Source of the DNA: Thiomicrorhabdus sp041583835 | GTDB taxonomy: Bacteria; Pseudomonadota; Gammaproteobacteria; Thiomicrospirales; Thiomicrospiraceae | DNA: 64,000 bases | Assembly (NCBI RefSeq): GCF_041583835.1 | Contig: NZ_JBFHFC010000007.1 | Coordinates: 62,001 to 126,000 of the forward strand | Direction: 5' to 3' | Shown here: piece after piece, positions 29,647 through 38,941 of the stretch | Position numbering within the stretch: position 1 is the stretch's first letter | Layout of the letters: each line of letters opens with the position of its first letter | The notes under the pieces: model-generated | The model's database searches: none | Seen by the model: only the letters and a program-made list of their open reading frames with translations | Told to the model about the DNA's origin: nothing | Program-made: the position numbers and the translations under genes

Positions 29647-30354
29647 TTATGACGAAGTAAGCGCTTCTTTTAGCTTGATTGCAAAACCATTACTATAGCG
29701 TAAATCATAAACTTGTGCTGATTTTCTAAACCCATCCTTCAACTGCGGATAAGCGGCGACAAAACGCTTCAATTTATGTTGTTCATCGTGGCGATCCAAA
29801 ATAAGCGTCGGCCCGTCCATGATTTGAATATTCCACACGCCATCCACGGATTCCTGCAAACGTGAAATGGACCAATTCAATCCTTGTAAAGCCGATTGTA
29901 ATTCGGCCAATTTCAAGAGCAACTGCTTAGAGTCCTCAAGTTTACCGTCCAAACGCACAAAACGTTCGTAGCCATCCAATCGATTAGGGAAAAACACTTC
30001 TCCCTTATGATTCACCAATCCGGTTTCACCCCAACGTGCGACCGGCGACTGTTCCTCAATTGATATTCTCAGCTGATTAGGCCAGCTGCGTTTGACGACC
30101 GCCTGATTGACCCAATCCAAGTGCATCAAGTCAGCCTGAATCTTATTGAGTTCAACCCCCCAGAACGACTTACCCAGATAAGGCTGCAACACTTTTTCCA
30201 CTTCTTGGCGACTGAGCTGTTTCAAATCGGTGGTAATCTGAAACTCTTGAATCGGTCGATCACTGGTCACTTCCTGGTGAAACAGAAACCAGATACCTGC
30301 CCCGATCACAACGATTAACGCTAATCCCAACCAAATCGACTTACGACTTTTCAT
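29647..30354 (-). CDS. ftsQ: Cell division protein FtsQ
   Basis: Inner-membrane divisome protein linking cytoplasmic and periplasmic parts. One membrane helix (SIWLGLALIVVIGAGIWFLF) is followed by a POTRA domain (IQEFQITTDLKQLSRQEVEKVLQPYL) and the FtsQ/DivIB C-terminal domain. The frame opens with a TTG at 30372; I prefer the ATG at 30354 (about 235 residues), though neither has a strong ribosome site. Confidence 0.93.
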   Translation of the reverse strand: MKSRKSIWLGLALIVVIGAGIWFLFHQEVTSDRPIQEFQITTDLKQLSRQEVEKVLQPYLGKSFWGVELNKIQADLMHLDWVNQAVVKRSWPNQLRISIEEQSPVARWGETGLVNHKGEVFFPNRLDGYERFVRLDGKLEDSKQLLLKLAELQSALQGLNWSISRLQESVDGVWNIQIMDGPTLILDRHDEQHKLKRFVAAYPQLKDGFRKSAQVYDLRYSNGFAIKLKEALTSS

Positions 30355-30396
30355 CTCGATCAATTCACTCAAGCCCCGTCACTAAAGCACAACCAA

Positions 30397-31299
30397 TCAC
30401 AAGGTGCTTGCCAGAATTTCAACCACCAACCGGTCGAAAGAACGGCCGGTCGCTTTTGCCGCCATCGGAACCAAACTGTGATCCGTCATCCCCGGAACCG
30501 AATTCAACTCGATCAACCACGGCTGATTGGATTCATCCAACATAACGTCGATCCGCCCCCATACTTTCGCGCCAATCACATCAAAAGCATGCAGAACCAT
30601 CTGCTGAATTTTCGATTCCAAAGCTTCCGGAAGACCGCACGGACAAATATACTGCGTATCGTTTGATTTATATTTGGCATCAAAGTCGTAAAAGTCATGC
30701 GATGTTTCCAACCGAATCAGAGGCAAAGCTTCGCCATTAAGAATCCCGGCGGTAAATTCGGAACCTGTGATCCATTGTTCGATTAAAACTTCCGAGTCGA
30801 ACTGCTGGGCATAAGCAACCGCTTCTTCCAGATCGGATAAATTACCTACCTTGCGCATTCCAATACTTGAACCTTCATGACTAGGTTTGACAATCACCGG
30901 AAACGGTATTGAAAACGCTTCGCGATCAAACGGGTTATTGTCTGAAATCCAAACAAAATCAGGGGTCGGCAGACCCGCTCCGCGCCACATCCATTTAGTA
31001 CGCAACTTATCCATTGCGACGGCGGAAGCCGCCATACCGCTACCGGTAAAAGGAACACCCAAGTCTTCCAACACCGCTTGGACTTTACCGTCCTCACCCC
31101 AGCGACCGTGGAGAGCGATAAAAACCCGATCGTACTGCCGGGCGATTGCCTGCAAATCATCCAAGGTTGAAACGTCACACGCCGTCGCATCGATCTTCTG
31201 ACGTTGCAACGCTTGAGCGACAGCTGTTCCGCTCTTTAAAGAAATCTCTCTTTCTGCGGCCTTACCACCCATTAACACCGCGACTTTTCCAAATTCCAC
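30397..31299 (-). CDS. ddlB: D-alanine-D-alanine ligase
   Basis: ATP-grasp ligase joining two D-alanines for the peptidoglycan stem. Motifs: LMGGKAAEREISLKSG, LHGRWGEDGKVQAVLE, VKPSHEGSSIGMRKV, and EIELNSVPGMTDHSLVP near the C-terminus (here IELNSVPGMTDHSLVP). It begins with GTG that shares its first base with the murC stop (TAGTG), so translation is coupled. Length 300 fits. Confidence 0.96.
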   Translation of the reverse strand: MEFGKVAVLMGGKAAEREISLKSGTAVAQALQRQKIDATACDVSTLDDLQAIARQYDRVFIALHGRWGEDGKVQAVLEDLGVPFTGSGMAASAVAMDKLRTKWMWRGAGLPTPDFVWISDNNPFDREAFSIPFPVIVKPSHEGSSIGMRKVGNLSDLEEAVAYAQQFDSEVLIEQWITGSEFTAGILNGEALPLIRLETSHDFYDFDAKYKSNDTQYICPCGLPEALESKIQQMVLHAFDVIGAKVWGRIDVMLDESNQPWLIELNSVPGMTDHSLVPMAAKATGRSFDRLVVEILASTL

Positions 31300-32693
31300 T
31301 AACTTTCACCTTCACACGTATTCTGCCATTTTTTGGCGAGCTGACCAATATTACCCGCGCCCATCACCAGCAGCAGATCATCGTCCTGCAATACCTCTTC
31401 GGCAATCAATTCGAGTTGATCGAAATCTTCCGCATAAATGCCCTGCTGACCGCCCCTCAAACGCATGGCTTGAAGTAACGATTTGGAATCGAAAGTAGGA
31501 ATCACGGCTTCACCCGCGGCATAGATTTCCGTCAGAATAACAACGTCGGGTTCCAATAATGACTGGACGAAATCGTCGAATAAATCGCGCGTTCTTGAAT
31601 AGCGATGCGGTTGAAACACTAATACAAGGCGTTTTTCAGGGAACGCCTCTCTCGCAGTACGAATGGTCGCCGTCAATTCAGTCGGATGGTGACCGTAATC
31701 GTCCACCAACGTCACTTTATGACCGGCAATTAAGCAGTTAGGATAGACTTCAAAACGTCGGCCGACGCCACCGAATTGGCTTAAAGCCTGTTGAATCGCT
31801 TCCACCGACACATTCAGTTCCAAACCTACCGCAATCGCCGCCAAAGCGTTTTGGACGTTGTGCAAACCGGGAATATTCAATGTGACATCAAAGCTGCGCT
31901 CTCTCCCGACCAGAACCTGAAATTCCATCTTAAGACCTTGCGATCTGACATTAATTGCCCGAATGTCTGCATCCTCATGAAAACCGTAAGTCATTAATTT
32001 ACGGGTTAACTTAGGCAGCATCTCGCGAACATTCGCATCATCCAAACAGACGATCGCCAAGCCGTAAAACGGCAATTGCTGGATAAACTCAATAAACGTA
32101 TTCTCAAGGTTCTGATAATCCCCTTGATAAGTTTCCATGTGATCTTCATCGATATTAGTCACCACCGACACCATCGGAGCCAAATGCAAAAACGAAGCGT
32201 CTGATTCATCCGCCTCGGCAACTAAATACTGACTTGAACCCAAACGGGCATTGGCGCCGACCTGATTTAGCCGCCCTCCGATGACGAATGTAGGATCCAA
32301 CCCGCCTTGGGTCAAAACCGCGGCCGTCAAACTCGTTGTGGTGGTTTTACCGTGGGTCCCGGCAATCGCGATCCCGAAACGCATACGCATCAGTTCCGCC
32401 AACATTTCAGCGCGGGGAATCACCGGGATTCGAGCTTCTTTGGCCCAAGAGACTTCGGGATTATCGACAGGAATGGCGGTTGAAACCACCACTACATCGG
32501 ACTGTTTCACATGTTCGGCGTCGTGCCCCAACTGAATCAGGGCGCCTAATTCGATCAGCCTTGCCACGGTTGGATTGTGTTTCAAATCCGAACCGCTGAC
32601 AATGTAACCTAGATTTAAACAGACTTCCGCTATGCCGGCCATCCCAACACCGCCGATACCGACAAAATGAATCTGTTTAACTTTTTCTTTCAT
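31299..32693 (-). CDS. murC: UDP-N-acetylmuramate-L-alanine ligase
   Basis: Adds L-alanine to UDP-MurNAc. Rossmann-like start HFVGIGGVGMAGIAEVCLNLG, ATP loop GTHGKTTTTS (about 112-121), EADESDASFLHL and DDYGHHPTE are all present. Length 464. First gene of the second dcw block; the murG that usually precedes it is about 16.6 kb upstream on the same strand. No murB lies between murC and ddl. Confidence 0.97.
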   Translation of the reverse strand: MKEKVKQIHFVGIGGVGMAGIAEVCLNLGYIVSGSDLKHNPTVARLIELGALIQLGHDAEHVKQSDVVVVSTAIPVDNPEVSWAKEARIPVIPRAEMLAELMRMRFGIAIAGTHGKTTTTSLTAAVLTQGGLDPTFVIGGRLNQVGANARLGSSQYLVAEADESDASFLHLAPMVSVVTNIDEDHMETYQGDYQNLENTFIEFIQQLPFYGLAIVCLDDANVREMLPKLTRKLMTYGFHEDADIRAINVRSQGLKMEFQVLVGRERSFDVTLNIPGLHNVQNALAAIAVGLELNVSVEAIQQALSQFGGVGRRFEVYPNCLIAGHKVTLVDDYGHHPTELTATIRTAREAFPEKRLVLVFQPHRYSRTRDLFDDFVQSLLEPDVVILTEIYAAGEAVIPTFDSKSLLQAMRLRGGQQGIYAEDFDQLELIAEEVLQDDDLLLVMGAGNIGQLAKKWQNTCEGES

Positions 32694-32841
32694 TCAATAC
32701 CACTTATTTAACTTGTTCGTTGTTCTGATGACTTTTGACAATATGATACCGTGCTTTTTTGCAGGAATAGAGCGATTATTTACAATAAAAACGATTTTAT
32801 TTCTCTTGCGACACATATTGAAGTGACAAATTACGCTGGGA

Positions 32842-33186
32842 TTATTGCAAGCTATGTTCACCGTCATCTTCCGAGGAGGAATCCATCGGGCCTGGCGACT
32901 TGACGGGTTGAGGAACAACCCAGAAATACTGGGCGAGCACAGCCGCCAATTCCGAAGGTTTTTTTAAAGGATCGGTCACTTCAAACGAACCGGAAGATAC
33001 GCTTTTAACGAATTTATCCTGAATGGCCCGATCAATTAATTGCAATACAAGATCCACGTTTTCACCCAATAAGCGACCCTCTTCCGGGTTCCACCAAAGT
33101 AACAGCGGTTTAAATTCCTGCTCAAACTCGGGCAAAGGCAAAAGTTCTAATTGAATCCAATCTAGAGGGGCGTGTTCGGTTGTCAT
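32842..33186 (-). CDS. Acidic protein of unknown function downstream of sufS
   Basis: 114 residues, acidic, with an aromatic N-terminal half (LLLWWNPEEGRLLG) and a Ser/Asp/Glu-rich tail (MDSSSEDDGEHS). I do not recognise a family. It contains no cysteine, so it cannot be SufE or SufU, the usual SufS partners. It begins 24 bases after the sufS stop on the same strand, so it is likely the last gene of the suf operon. A 150-base AT-rich gap separates it from murC. Confidence 0.65.
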   Translation of the reverse strand: MTTEHAPLDWIQLELLPLPEFEQEFKPLLLWWNPEEGRLLGENVDLVLQLIDRAIQDKFVKSVSSGSFEVTDPLKKPSELAAVLAQYFWVVPQPVKSPGPMDSSSEDDGEHSLQ

Positions 33187-33209
33187 TCGACAACCTTACA
33201 CGAATTGAC

Positions 33210-34439
33210 TTAAAGAAGCATCTCTTTTGCATCCATGACGGATGCAATTAAACGATCGATATCTTCTTTATTGTTGTACATACCTAGCGAGGCACGAATG
33301 GTCGCCGGAATATTGAAATGTTGCATAACCGGCATAGCGCAATGATGACTGGCACGAACGGCAACGCCGTCCTGATCCATCAAGGTTGCCATATCGTGAG
33401 GGTGGACACCTTCCAATATGAAAGAAACCACCCCGCCCTTATTTTGGGCTTCACCGATGATCCTCACCCCTTCAACCTGCTTAAGCTTCTCGGTTGCATA
33501 TTCAAGCAATTCCGCTTCATAAGCGGCGATTCGCTTTAAACCGACAGACTGCATGTACTGCATAGCCGCACCCAGCCCGATCGCACCGGCAATATTCGGA
33601 GTACCTGCTTCGAATTTATAAGGCAAAACGTTATATTCGGTCTTTTCAAAAGTCACCGAATAGATCATGTCGCCGCCGCCCTGATAAGGTGGCATAGCCT
33701 CAAGCAACGCTTCTTTCGCATACAAGACGCCGATTCCTGTCGGACCATACATTTTGTGCCCGGAGAGAGCGTAAAAATCGCAATCCAAATCTTGAACGTC
33801 GACCTGCATATGCGGCGTAGCCTGAGCTCCGTCAACCAACACCTTAGCGCCGACCGAACGTGCGATTTCGGCCATTTCCTTAACCGGATTGATCGTTCCC
33901 AACGCATTCGACATGTGCGTGATCGCCAGCAACTTGGTTTTTTCGGAAACCAACCCTTTCAAAGCATTCAAGCAAATTTCACCGGCATCGTTCATGCGCA
34001 ACACCGTCAAACGAATGCCCATCTGATCACGTAAAAGCTGCCATGGAACGATATTGGAGTGATGTTCCATTTCGGTCACGATCACTTCATCGCCCGCCTT
34101 CAGGTTGGCTCTTCCCCAACTATGCGCCACTAAATTAATCGCTTCCGTCGTACCACGGACAAACACGATTTCTTTAGTCGACCTTGCATTCAAAAACTGT
34201 CGGCTGATTTCACGCGCACCTTCATACAATTCGGTAGCACGCTCGCTTAACCCGTAAACACCGCGGTGCACATTGGCATTTTGCTCGCGGTAATAACGGT
34301 CAATCGCTTCGATCACCGCCAAAGGCTTTTGGGATGTGGCACCGCCGTCTAGATATACCAACGGGTGGCCGTTTTCTGTCTGATTCAGAATCGGAAATTG
34401 AGCTCGAATTTGAGCGAAATCTAAAACATTTTCACTCAT
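33210..34439 (-). CDS. sufS: Cysteine desulfurase SufS
   Basis: PLP enzyme that takes sulfur from cysteine for iron-sulfur cluster assembly. The PLP lysine lies in YALSGHKMYGPTGIGVLY and the active cysteine in RASHHCAMPVM, near the C-terminus. The open frame extends to an ATG at 34484, but the ATG at 34439 (MSENVLDF) starts six bases after the sufD stop and matches the normal N-terminus, giving about 409 residues. No SufE or SufU gene is in the operon. Confidence 0.96.
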   Translation of the reverse strand: MSENVLDFAQIRAQFPILNQTENGHPLVYLDGGATSQKPLAVIEAIDRYYREQNANVHRGVYGLSERATELYEGAREISRQFLNARSTKEIVFVRGTTEAINLVAHSWGRANLKAGDEVIVTEMEHHSNIVPWQLLRDQMGIRLTVLRMNDAGEICLNALKGLVSEKTKLLAITHMSNALGTINPVKEMAEIARSVGAKVLVDGAQATPHMQVDVQDLDCDFYALSGHKMYGPTGIGVLYAKEALLEAMPPYQGGGDMIYSVTFEKTEYNVLPYKFEAGTPNIAGAIGLGAAMQYMQSVGLKRIAAYEAELLEYATEKLKQVEGVRIIGEAQNKGGVVSFILEGVHPHDMATLMDQDGVAVRASHHCAMPVMQHFNIPATIRASLGMYNNKEDIDRLIASVMDAKEMLL

Positions 34440-34444
34440 GGCCG

Positions 34445-35809
34445 TTATCCGTTTAACTTTTGCGACAAGCTTGAAGCAACCCAAGCCTTGATATCCGGAT
34501 TACCCACCTCTTCCAGAGGTTCCAACAAAAACGCTTCGGTGATCATGCGGATCGCCTGAGGTTTGGTGATGCCGCGCGCCTGCAAATAGAACACCTGATC
34601 CTTGTTGATTTGACCGGTAGCCGAACCATGGGAACATTTCACGTCGTCGGCGTAAATTTCCAATTGCGGCTTTGTGTCCATCTGCGCCGTGTTAGACAAT
34701 AACAAGTTTTTATTATCCATCTGACCGTCTGTTTTCTGTGCCGCTTGCGCCACTTTGATCATGCCGTTAAACACACCGACCGCCGAACCGTCCAACACAT
34801 ACTTATGCAACTGACGGCTTACACCGTTCACTTGATTGTGTTCGGTATAAGTACGGGAATCCATAGTCTGCTGACCGCTTGCGTAACATGCGCTGTTCTG
34901 AGTACTTTCAATATGCTCGCCGTTCATCTGTAAGTGGTTCTGATGGCGTGAAGTCAAGCTCCCGGTTGCCGCATATAACGTATTGAACATACTGCGAGCA
35001 CCCTGGGAAACAAACTGGTTACCGAAATAATAACTCTTCTCCGCCTGCCCCTGAAAGACAACCTGCTTGAAACGAGCCTCTTCCGCCACTTCAATCTCGC
35101 TTACGACATTCGTCAATCCGCTAAACGCTTCATCCTGTCCTGCCGTCAAACTAACATAAGATTCAATCAAGGTCAGTTCGGCATTCTGCTCGACGATAAT
35201 GCGATTACGCAAATTGGAAACATGCTGATTTTGAGTCTGCACATGCAATACGAAAATGGGAATCTCGACAGCCGTATTTCTGGAAACCTGTAAAAAATAA
35301 CCGTCTGAAAGCAACATCGTATTTAGAATGCCAAAAGGCTCTTTCTCGATTTCAGCCTGCGGCCCGATCAACTTTTCCGCCGATTCCGGAATATCCAAAA
35401 TGTCATTCATGGATTCAACCGACACCCCTTTAGGCAGGGAAGAAAGATCGTCAGATAAGTTTTCGCTGAACCAACCGTCAACCATCACAATGCGAGTCGC
35501 AGGATACGAAGGCAGAAAAGGCTGAATATCGCCTAAAGAGATCTGGCTTAGACCTTCAATACGGAAATGGGTTTGTACAAAATCGGTCAGCTTGGTGTAA
35601 CCCCAGTCTTCATCGCGACGGGTCGGAAAACCTTGCTGCATAAACGTCTGTTTTGCCTGCTGGCGCAAGGCAACGACATTGGCATGCTCGCACGCCTTGT
35701 TCAAATCATCAGACAGCTGCGCATAGTGCTCCATCGCAGCCTTAACGACAGGTGAGAACTTCTTAACCAATGGCTTATTCTCCCTGGTACTGCTGGATAA
35801 TGTCGTCAT
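34445..35809 (-). CDS. sufD: Fe-S cluster assembly scaffold subunit SufD
   Basis: Partner of SufB in the SufBCD scaffold. The C-terminal beta-helix region shows YADDVKCSHGSATGQINKDQVFYLQARGI, the shared SufB/SufD signature. The frame reaches an upstream ATG at 35830, but the ATG at 35809 has GGAGGAG seven bases upstream and is preferred (about 454 residues); it overlaps the end of sufC by about 35 bases, implying coupling. Confidence 0.95.
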   Translation of the reverse strand: MTTLSSSTRENKPLVKKFSPVVKAAMEHYAQLSDDLNKACEHANVVALRQQAKQTFMQQGFPTRRDEDWGYTKLTDFVQTHFRIEGLSQISLGDIQPFLPSYPATRIVMVDGWFSENLSDDLSSLPKGVSVESMNDILDIPESAEKLIGPQAEIEKEPFGILNTMLLSDGYFLQVSRNTAVEIPIFVLHVQTQNQHVSNLRNRIIVEQNAELTLIESYVSLTAGQDEAFSGLTNVVSEIEVAEEARFKQVVFQGQAEKSYYFGNQFVSQGARSMFNTLYAATGSLTSRHQNHLQMNGEHIESTQNSACYASGQQTMDSRTYTEHNQVNGVSRQLHKYVLDGSAVGVFNGMIKVAQAAQKTDGQMDNKNLLLSNTAQMDTKPQLEIYADDVKCSHGSATGQINKDQVFYLQARGITKPQAIRMITEAFLLEPLEEVGNPDIKAWVASSLSQKLNG

Positions 35810-36533
35810 AACCGTTCTCCTCCAACTCATGTACCAGCTCGAAGCCGCCGGATTTTACGATGCGGCCGTTATACAGAACGTGCACATGATCAGGTTTGAT
35901 GTAATCCAACAAACGCTGATAGTGAGTAACAACGATAAAACTTCTTTCCTCCGAACGCAGTGCATTGACGCCGTTAGCAACCACACGCAATGCGTCGATA
36001 TCCAAACCGGAATCGGTCTCGTCCAAGATGCATAATTTAGGCTCTAACAAAGCCATCTGAAAAATATCGTTACGCTTCTTCTCACCACCGGAGAAACCAA
36101 CGTTAACCGAACGCTCCAGCAAATCCGGACGCATGTTCAACAATTCGATTTTTTCTTGCGCATATTCGTCGAAATCGAACATATCGAAAGGCGGTAAACC
36201 TTTTTCTTCACGCACGGCATTAACCGCAGTTTGCATAAACAACTTGTTGCTGACGCCGGGAATTTCCACCGGATATTGGAAAGCCAAGAAAACCCCTTTT
36301 CTAGCTCGATCTTCCGTGTCCATTTCTAACAGATCTTGGCCTTCGAACTCAACCGAACCAGCCGTGACTTCGTAGTCTTCACGTCCGGCCAATACACTTG
36401 CAAAAGTACTTTTCCCGGAACCGTTAGGCCCCATGATCGCATGTACTTCGCCCGGTTTTACTTCTAGGTTCAATCCTTTCAGGATCTGTTTTTCTTCGAT
36501 TTGCGCTTGCAGATTTTCGACTTTTAATAACAT
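35775..36533 (-). CDS. sufC: Fe-S cluster assembly ATPase SufC
   Basis: ABC-type ATPase of the SufBCD scaffold, cytoplasmic and not a transporter. Walker A is GPNGSGKST (about 35-43), the signature loop NVGFSGGEKKRNDIFQ, and Walker B LCILDETDSGLDIDAL. Length 252 is standard. It lies between sufB and sufD with short gaps. Confidence 0.97.
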   Translation of the reverse strand: MLLKVENLQAQIEEKQILKGLNLEVKPGEVHAIMGPNGSGKSTFASVLAGREDYEVTAGSVEFEGQDLLEMDTEDRARKGVFLAFQYPVEIPGVSNKLFMQTAVNAVREEKGLPPFDMFDFDEYAQEKIELLNMRPDLLERSVNVGFSGGEKKRNDIFQMALLEPKLCILDETDSGLDIDALRVVANGVNALRSEERSFIVVTHYQRLLDYIKPDHVHVLYNGRIVKSGGFELVHELEENGYDDIIQQYQGE

Positions 36534-36592
36534 GATTTTTAAATTCTTTTGATTAAATACTGATAATTCTTTTCGGCTGCCGATGTCGTCAA

Positions 36593-38077
36593 TTAACCGA
36601 CGGAACCTTCCAAACTGATCGCCAATAACTCTTCGGCTTCTTGAGCGAACTCCAGCGGCAATTCGCTGAACACCTCTTTACAAAAACCGTTTACGATCAT
36701 GGAAATCGCATCTTGTTCGCTGATTCCACGCTGTTTGCAATAGAACAATTGATCTTCACCGATTCTCGAAGTGGTCGCTTCATGTTCGACCTGAGCGGTT
36801 GAATTCTCGACCTCGATATAAGGGAAAGTATGTGCTCCACATTGATCTCCGATCAACATCGAATCACATTGGGTGAAGTTACGTGCGCCTTCGGCTGAAG
36901 GGGCGATTTTAACCAAACCTCGATAAGTGTTATCGCTTTTACCGGCCGACAATCCCTTAGAAATGATCGTGCTACGAGTATTCTTACCGATATGAATCAT
37001 CTTGGTTCCGGTATCCGCCTGCTGACGACGGTTCGTTAAGGCGACGGAATAGAATTCCCCGATCGAGTTGTCCCCTTTTAGGACACAACTCGGATACTTC
37101 CAGGTAATCGCAGATCCCGTTTCAGCCTGAGTCCAAGACAATTTTGAATTTTTACCTTCGCAGATTCCGCGCTTGGTCACGAAATTCAAAATACCGCCTT
37201 CACAGTCTTCGTCCCCCGGATACCAGTTCTGTACGGTTGAATATTTGACTTCCGCATCTTCATGCACAATGACTTCAACCACAGCGGCATGCAACTGATA
37301 GGTATCGCGCACAGGCGCAGAACAACCTTCCAGGTAGCTGACGTAACTGCCCTTCTCGGCAATCAGGATCGTTCTCTCAAACTGCCCGGTTTTGGCTTCG
37401 TTAATACGGAAATAAGTTGAAAGGTCGATTGGGCTTCTGACCCCCTCTGGAATGTAAACAAACGTTCCGTCGGAAGCAACCGCAGAGTTCAATGCCGCAA
37501 AATAGTTGTCATGATACGGAACCACCGTACCCAAATATTTTTGAACCAATTCAGGATAGTCCTGCACGGCTTCGGAAAACGAACAGAAAATAATGCCCAA
37601 CTTAGCAAGCTCTTCTCTTTTGGTCGTAGAAACCGAAATCGAATCGAAAATTGCATCTACCGCGACGTTAGCGTCTTCACCTTGAATAGGCACGCCTAGC
37701 GCGGCAAAAGCCTTCGCCACTTCCGGATCAATCGTCTCCTCTTCGTCGGTACTGCAACTGCCGTCGCACGCACCGCATTCAGGAGCGGAATAGTAGCTAT
37801 AGTCCTGATAGTCTAAAGGCTCGTATTCCGCTTTCGCCCAATGCGGTTCATCAAGCGTCTGCCAATGTTGAAACGCCTTAAGGCGAAAATCGAGCATCCA
37901 TTGAGGCTCATTTTTTTTAGCCGAAATGGCACGAACCACAGCTTCATTCAAACCTTTTTCAAAGGTTTCAACCGCCGTGGTTGTCACAAACCCTTCCTTA
38001 TAATGCTTGTTCTTGCTTAACAAGTCATTAATCTCTTGGTACTGGGTCTCTTCTTGTGTCACTTGTGCTTCTAACAT
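36593..38077 (-). CDS. sufB: Fe-S cluster assembly scaffold subunit SufB
   Basis: The main scaffold on which the cluster forms. Signature segments: FVYIPEGVRSPIDLSTYFRIN, LEGCSAPVRDTYQLH, VQNWYPGDEDCEGGILNFVTKRG, and CGAHTFPYIEVEN. A cysteine-rich stretch near residue 100 (APECGACDGSCSTDEEE) is an unusual local enrichment, although such inserts are seen in some SufB. First gene of the operon, under a good promoter; no sufR or iscR gene precedes it. Confidence 0.97.
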   Translation of the reverse strand: MLEAQVTQEETQYQEINDLLSKNKHYKEGFVTTTAVETFEKGLNEAVVRAISAKKNEPQWMLDFRLKAFQHWQTLDEPHWAKAEYEPLDYQDYSYYSAPECGACDGSCSTDEEETIDPEVAKAFAALGVPIQGEDANVAVDAIFDSISVSTTKREELAKLGIIFCSFSEAVQDYPELVQKYLGTVVPYHDNYFAALNSAVASDGTFVYIPEGVRSPIDLSTYFRINEAKTGQFERTILIAEKGSYVSYLEGCSAPVRDTYQLHAAVVEVIVHEDAEVKYSTVQNWYPGDEDCEGGILNFVTKRGICEGKNSKLSWTQAETGSAITWKYPSCVLKGDNSIGEFYSVALTNRRQQADTGTKMIHIGKNTRSTIISKGLSAGKSDNTYRGLVKIAPSAEGARNFTQCDSMLIGDQCGAHTFPYIEVENSTAQVEHEATTSRIGEDQLFYCKQRGISEQDAISMIVNGFCKEVFSELPLEFAQEAEELLAISLEGSVG

Positions 38078-38109
38078 CGAATTTGTTCACCTAAACTTTA
38101 ATTCAGAGC

Positions 38110-38138
38110 ATTTTAGTTGGTTATTACCTAAATGTCCA
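38110..38138 (-). promoter_or_regulatory. Predicted promoter of the suf operon
   Basis: On the minus strand TGGACA, 17 bases, TAAAAT matches the sigma-70 consensus at five of six positions in each box, about 35-60 bases before sufB. The spacer holds a partial dyad (TTAGGT AATA ACCAA) that could be an operator. Confidence 0.65.
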
Positions 38139-38195
38139 CATTCAGACCGATAAACGCCCAAAACAACCAACTATTTTACCTTACATTTCAAATGG

Positions 38196-38939
38196 TTAAG
38201 AAACCAACATACTCGCTTGAATAATTTCCTTTAACCAAGCCTCGTTCAAATCGATTCCTTCAATTTTGATCCAACCCGATTCCGCCTCGGGAATTGCTGC
38301 AAACGTATCCCATCGAAACGGAGTCGCCTCAACTGCCACTCGGTTTTCGTACTCAACAGTATCGACTACCGCTTGAACTCGCCAGATCTGCATTCCCAAG
38401 TTTTGTCTTGAATTGTCCAACCCCATCAAAAGATGGTCCAGACAAACCCGGCCGACATCAAACTTGAACGACTGCAACGCCTTATCGCTCGCGGCCAATG
38501 CGGAAAAAGCGGCTGGCTTTTCAGTCTTATCGGCCACCGCCTCAAACCCGCACCATCCTTTTGGTATTTGTCGGTTTAGAAAGCGCATGATCGGTTTATC
38601 CGGATAACGCTGTTTAACCCATCGACCCCAAAACAGCTGATCGTCCAACTCCGACGCCTCCATAAAATTGAATACCACGCCATCGGCGGCACTCACCAAG
38701 GATTCCAACTGTTTAACGGCCAAAGGATCGTGATTCGACTGCAACCCTGAACGCACATCGATCACACACCAGGTCTGATCGAAATCCTCAGACCGGTCCG
38801 ACGGCAAAATATCCGAAGAGGGATGAATATTTTCCGGCTTACAACCCAACTGTTCGACCAACGCTTGTTTTAAACGCTGCTTTCCCGAGCCCGGCAAGCC
38901 AAGCAAAGAGACCGTTGCATGCATCAATTCACAACTCAT
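38196..38939 (-). CDS. P-loop protein next to znuA, possibly a divergent COG0523/CobW-like GTPase
   Basis: About 247 residues. A Walker A motif GLPGSGKQ appears near residue 14. The C-terminal part (MQIWRVQAVVDTVEYENRV ... SGWIKIEGIDLNEAWLKEII) resembles the C-terminal domain of COG0523/CobW metal-chaperone GTPases. The usual metal-binding CxCC motif of that family is not seen, so the resemblance is tentative. The start chosen (38939) lies two bases after the znuA stop, so it is probably translated with znuA, which supports a zinc-related role. A frame to 38966 also exists. Confidence 0.6.
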   Translation of the reverse strand: MSCELMHATVSLLGLPGSGKQRLKQALVEQLGCKPENIHPSSDILPSDRSEDFDQTWCVIDVRSGLQSNHDPLAVKQLESLVSAADGVVFNFMEASELDDQLFWGRWVKQRYPDKPIMRFLNRQIPKGWCGFEAVADKTEKPAAFSALAASDKALQSFKFDVGRVCLDHLLMGLDNSRQNLGMQIWRVQAVVDTVEYENRVAVEATPFRWDTFAAIPEAESGWIKIEGIDLNEAWLKEIIQASMLVS

Positions 38940-38941
38940 AA

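Noticed and set aside
31299..32693. Missing murB taken as a deletion in the dcw cluster
   Set aside because: Many gammaproteobacteria keep murB elsewhere, so its absence between murC and ddl is not unusual.
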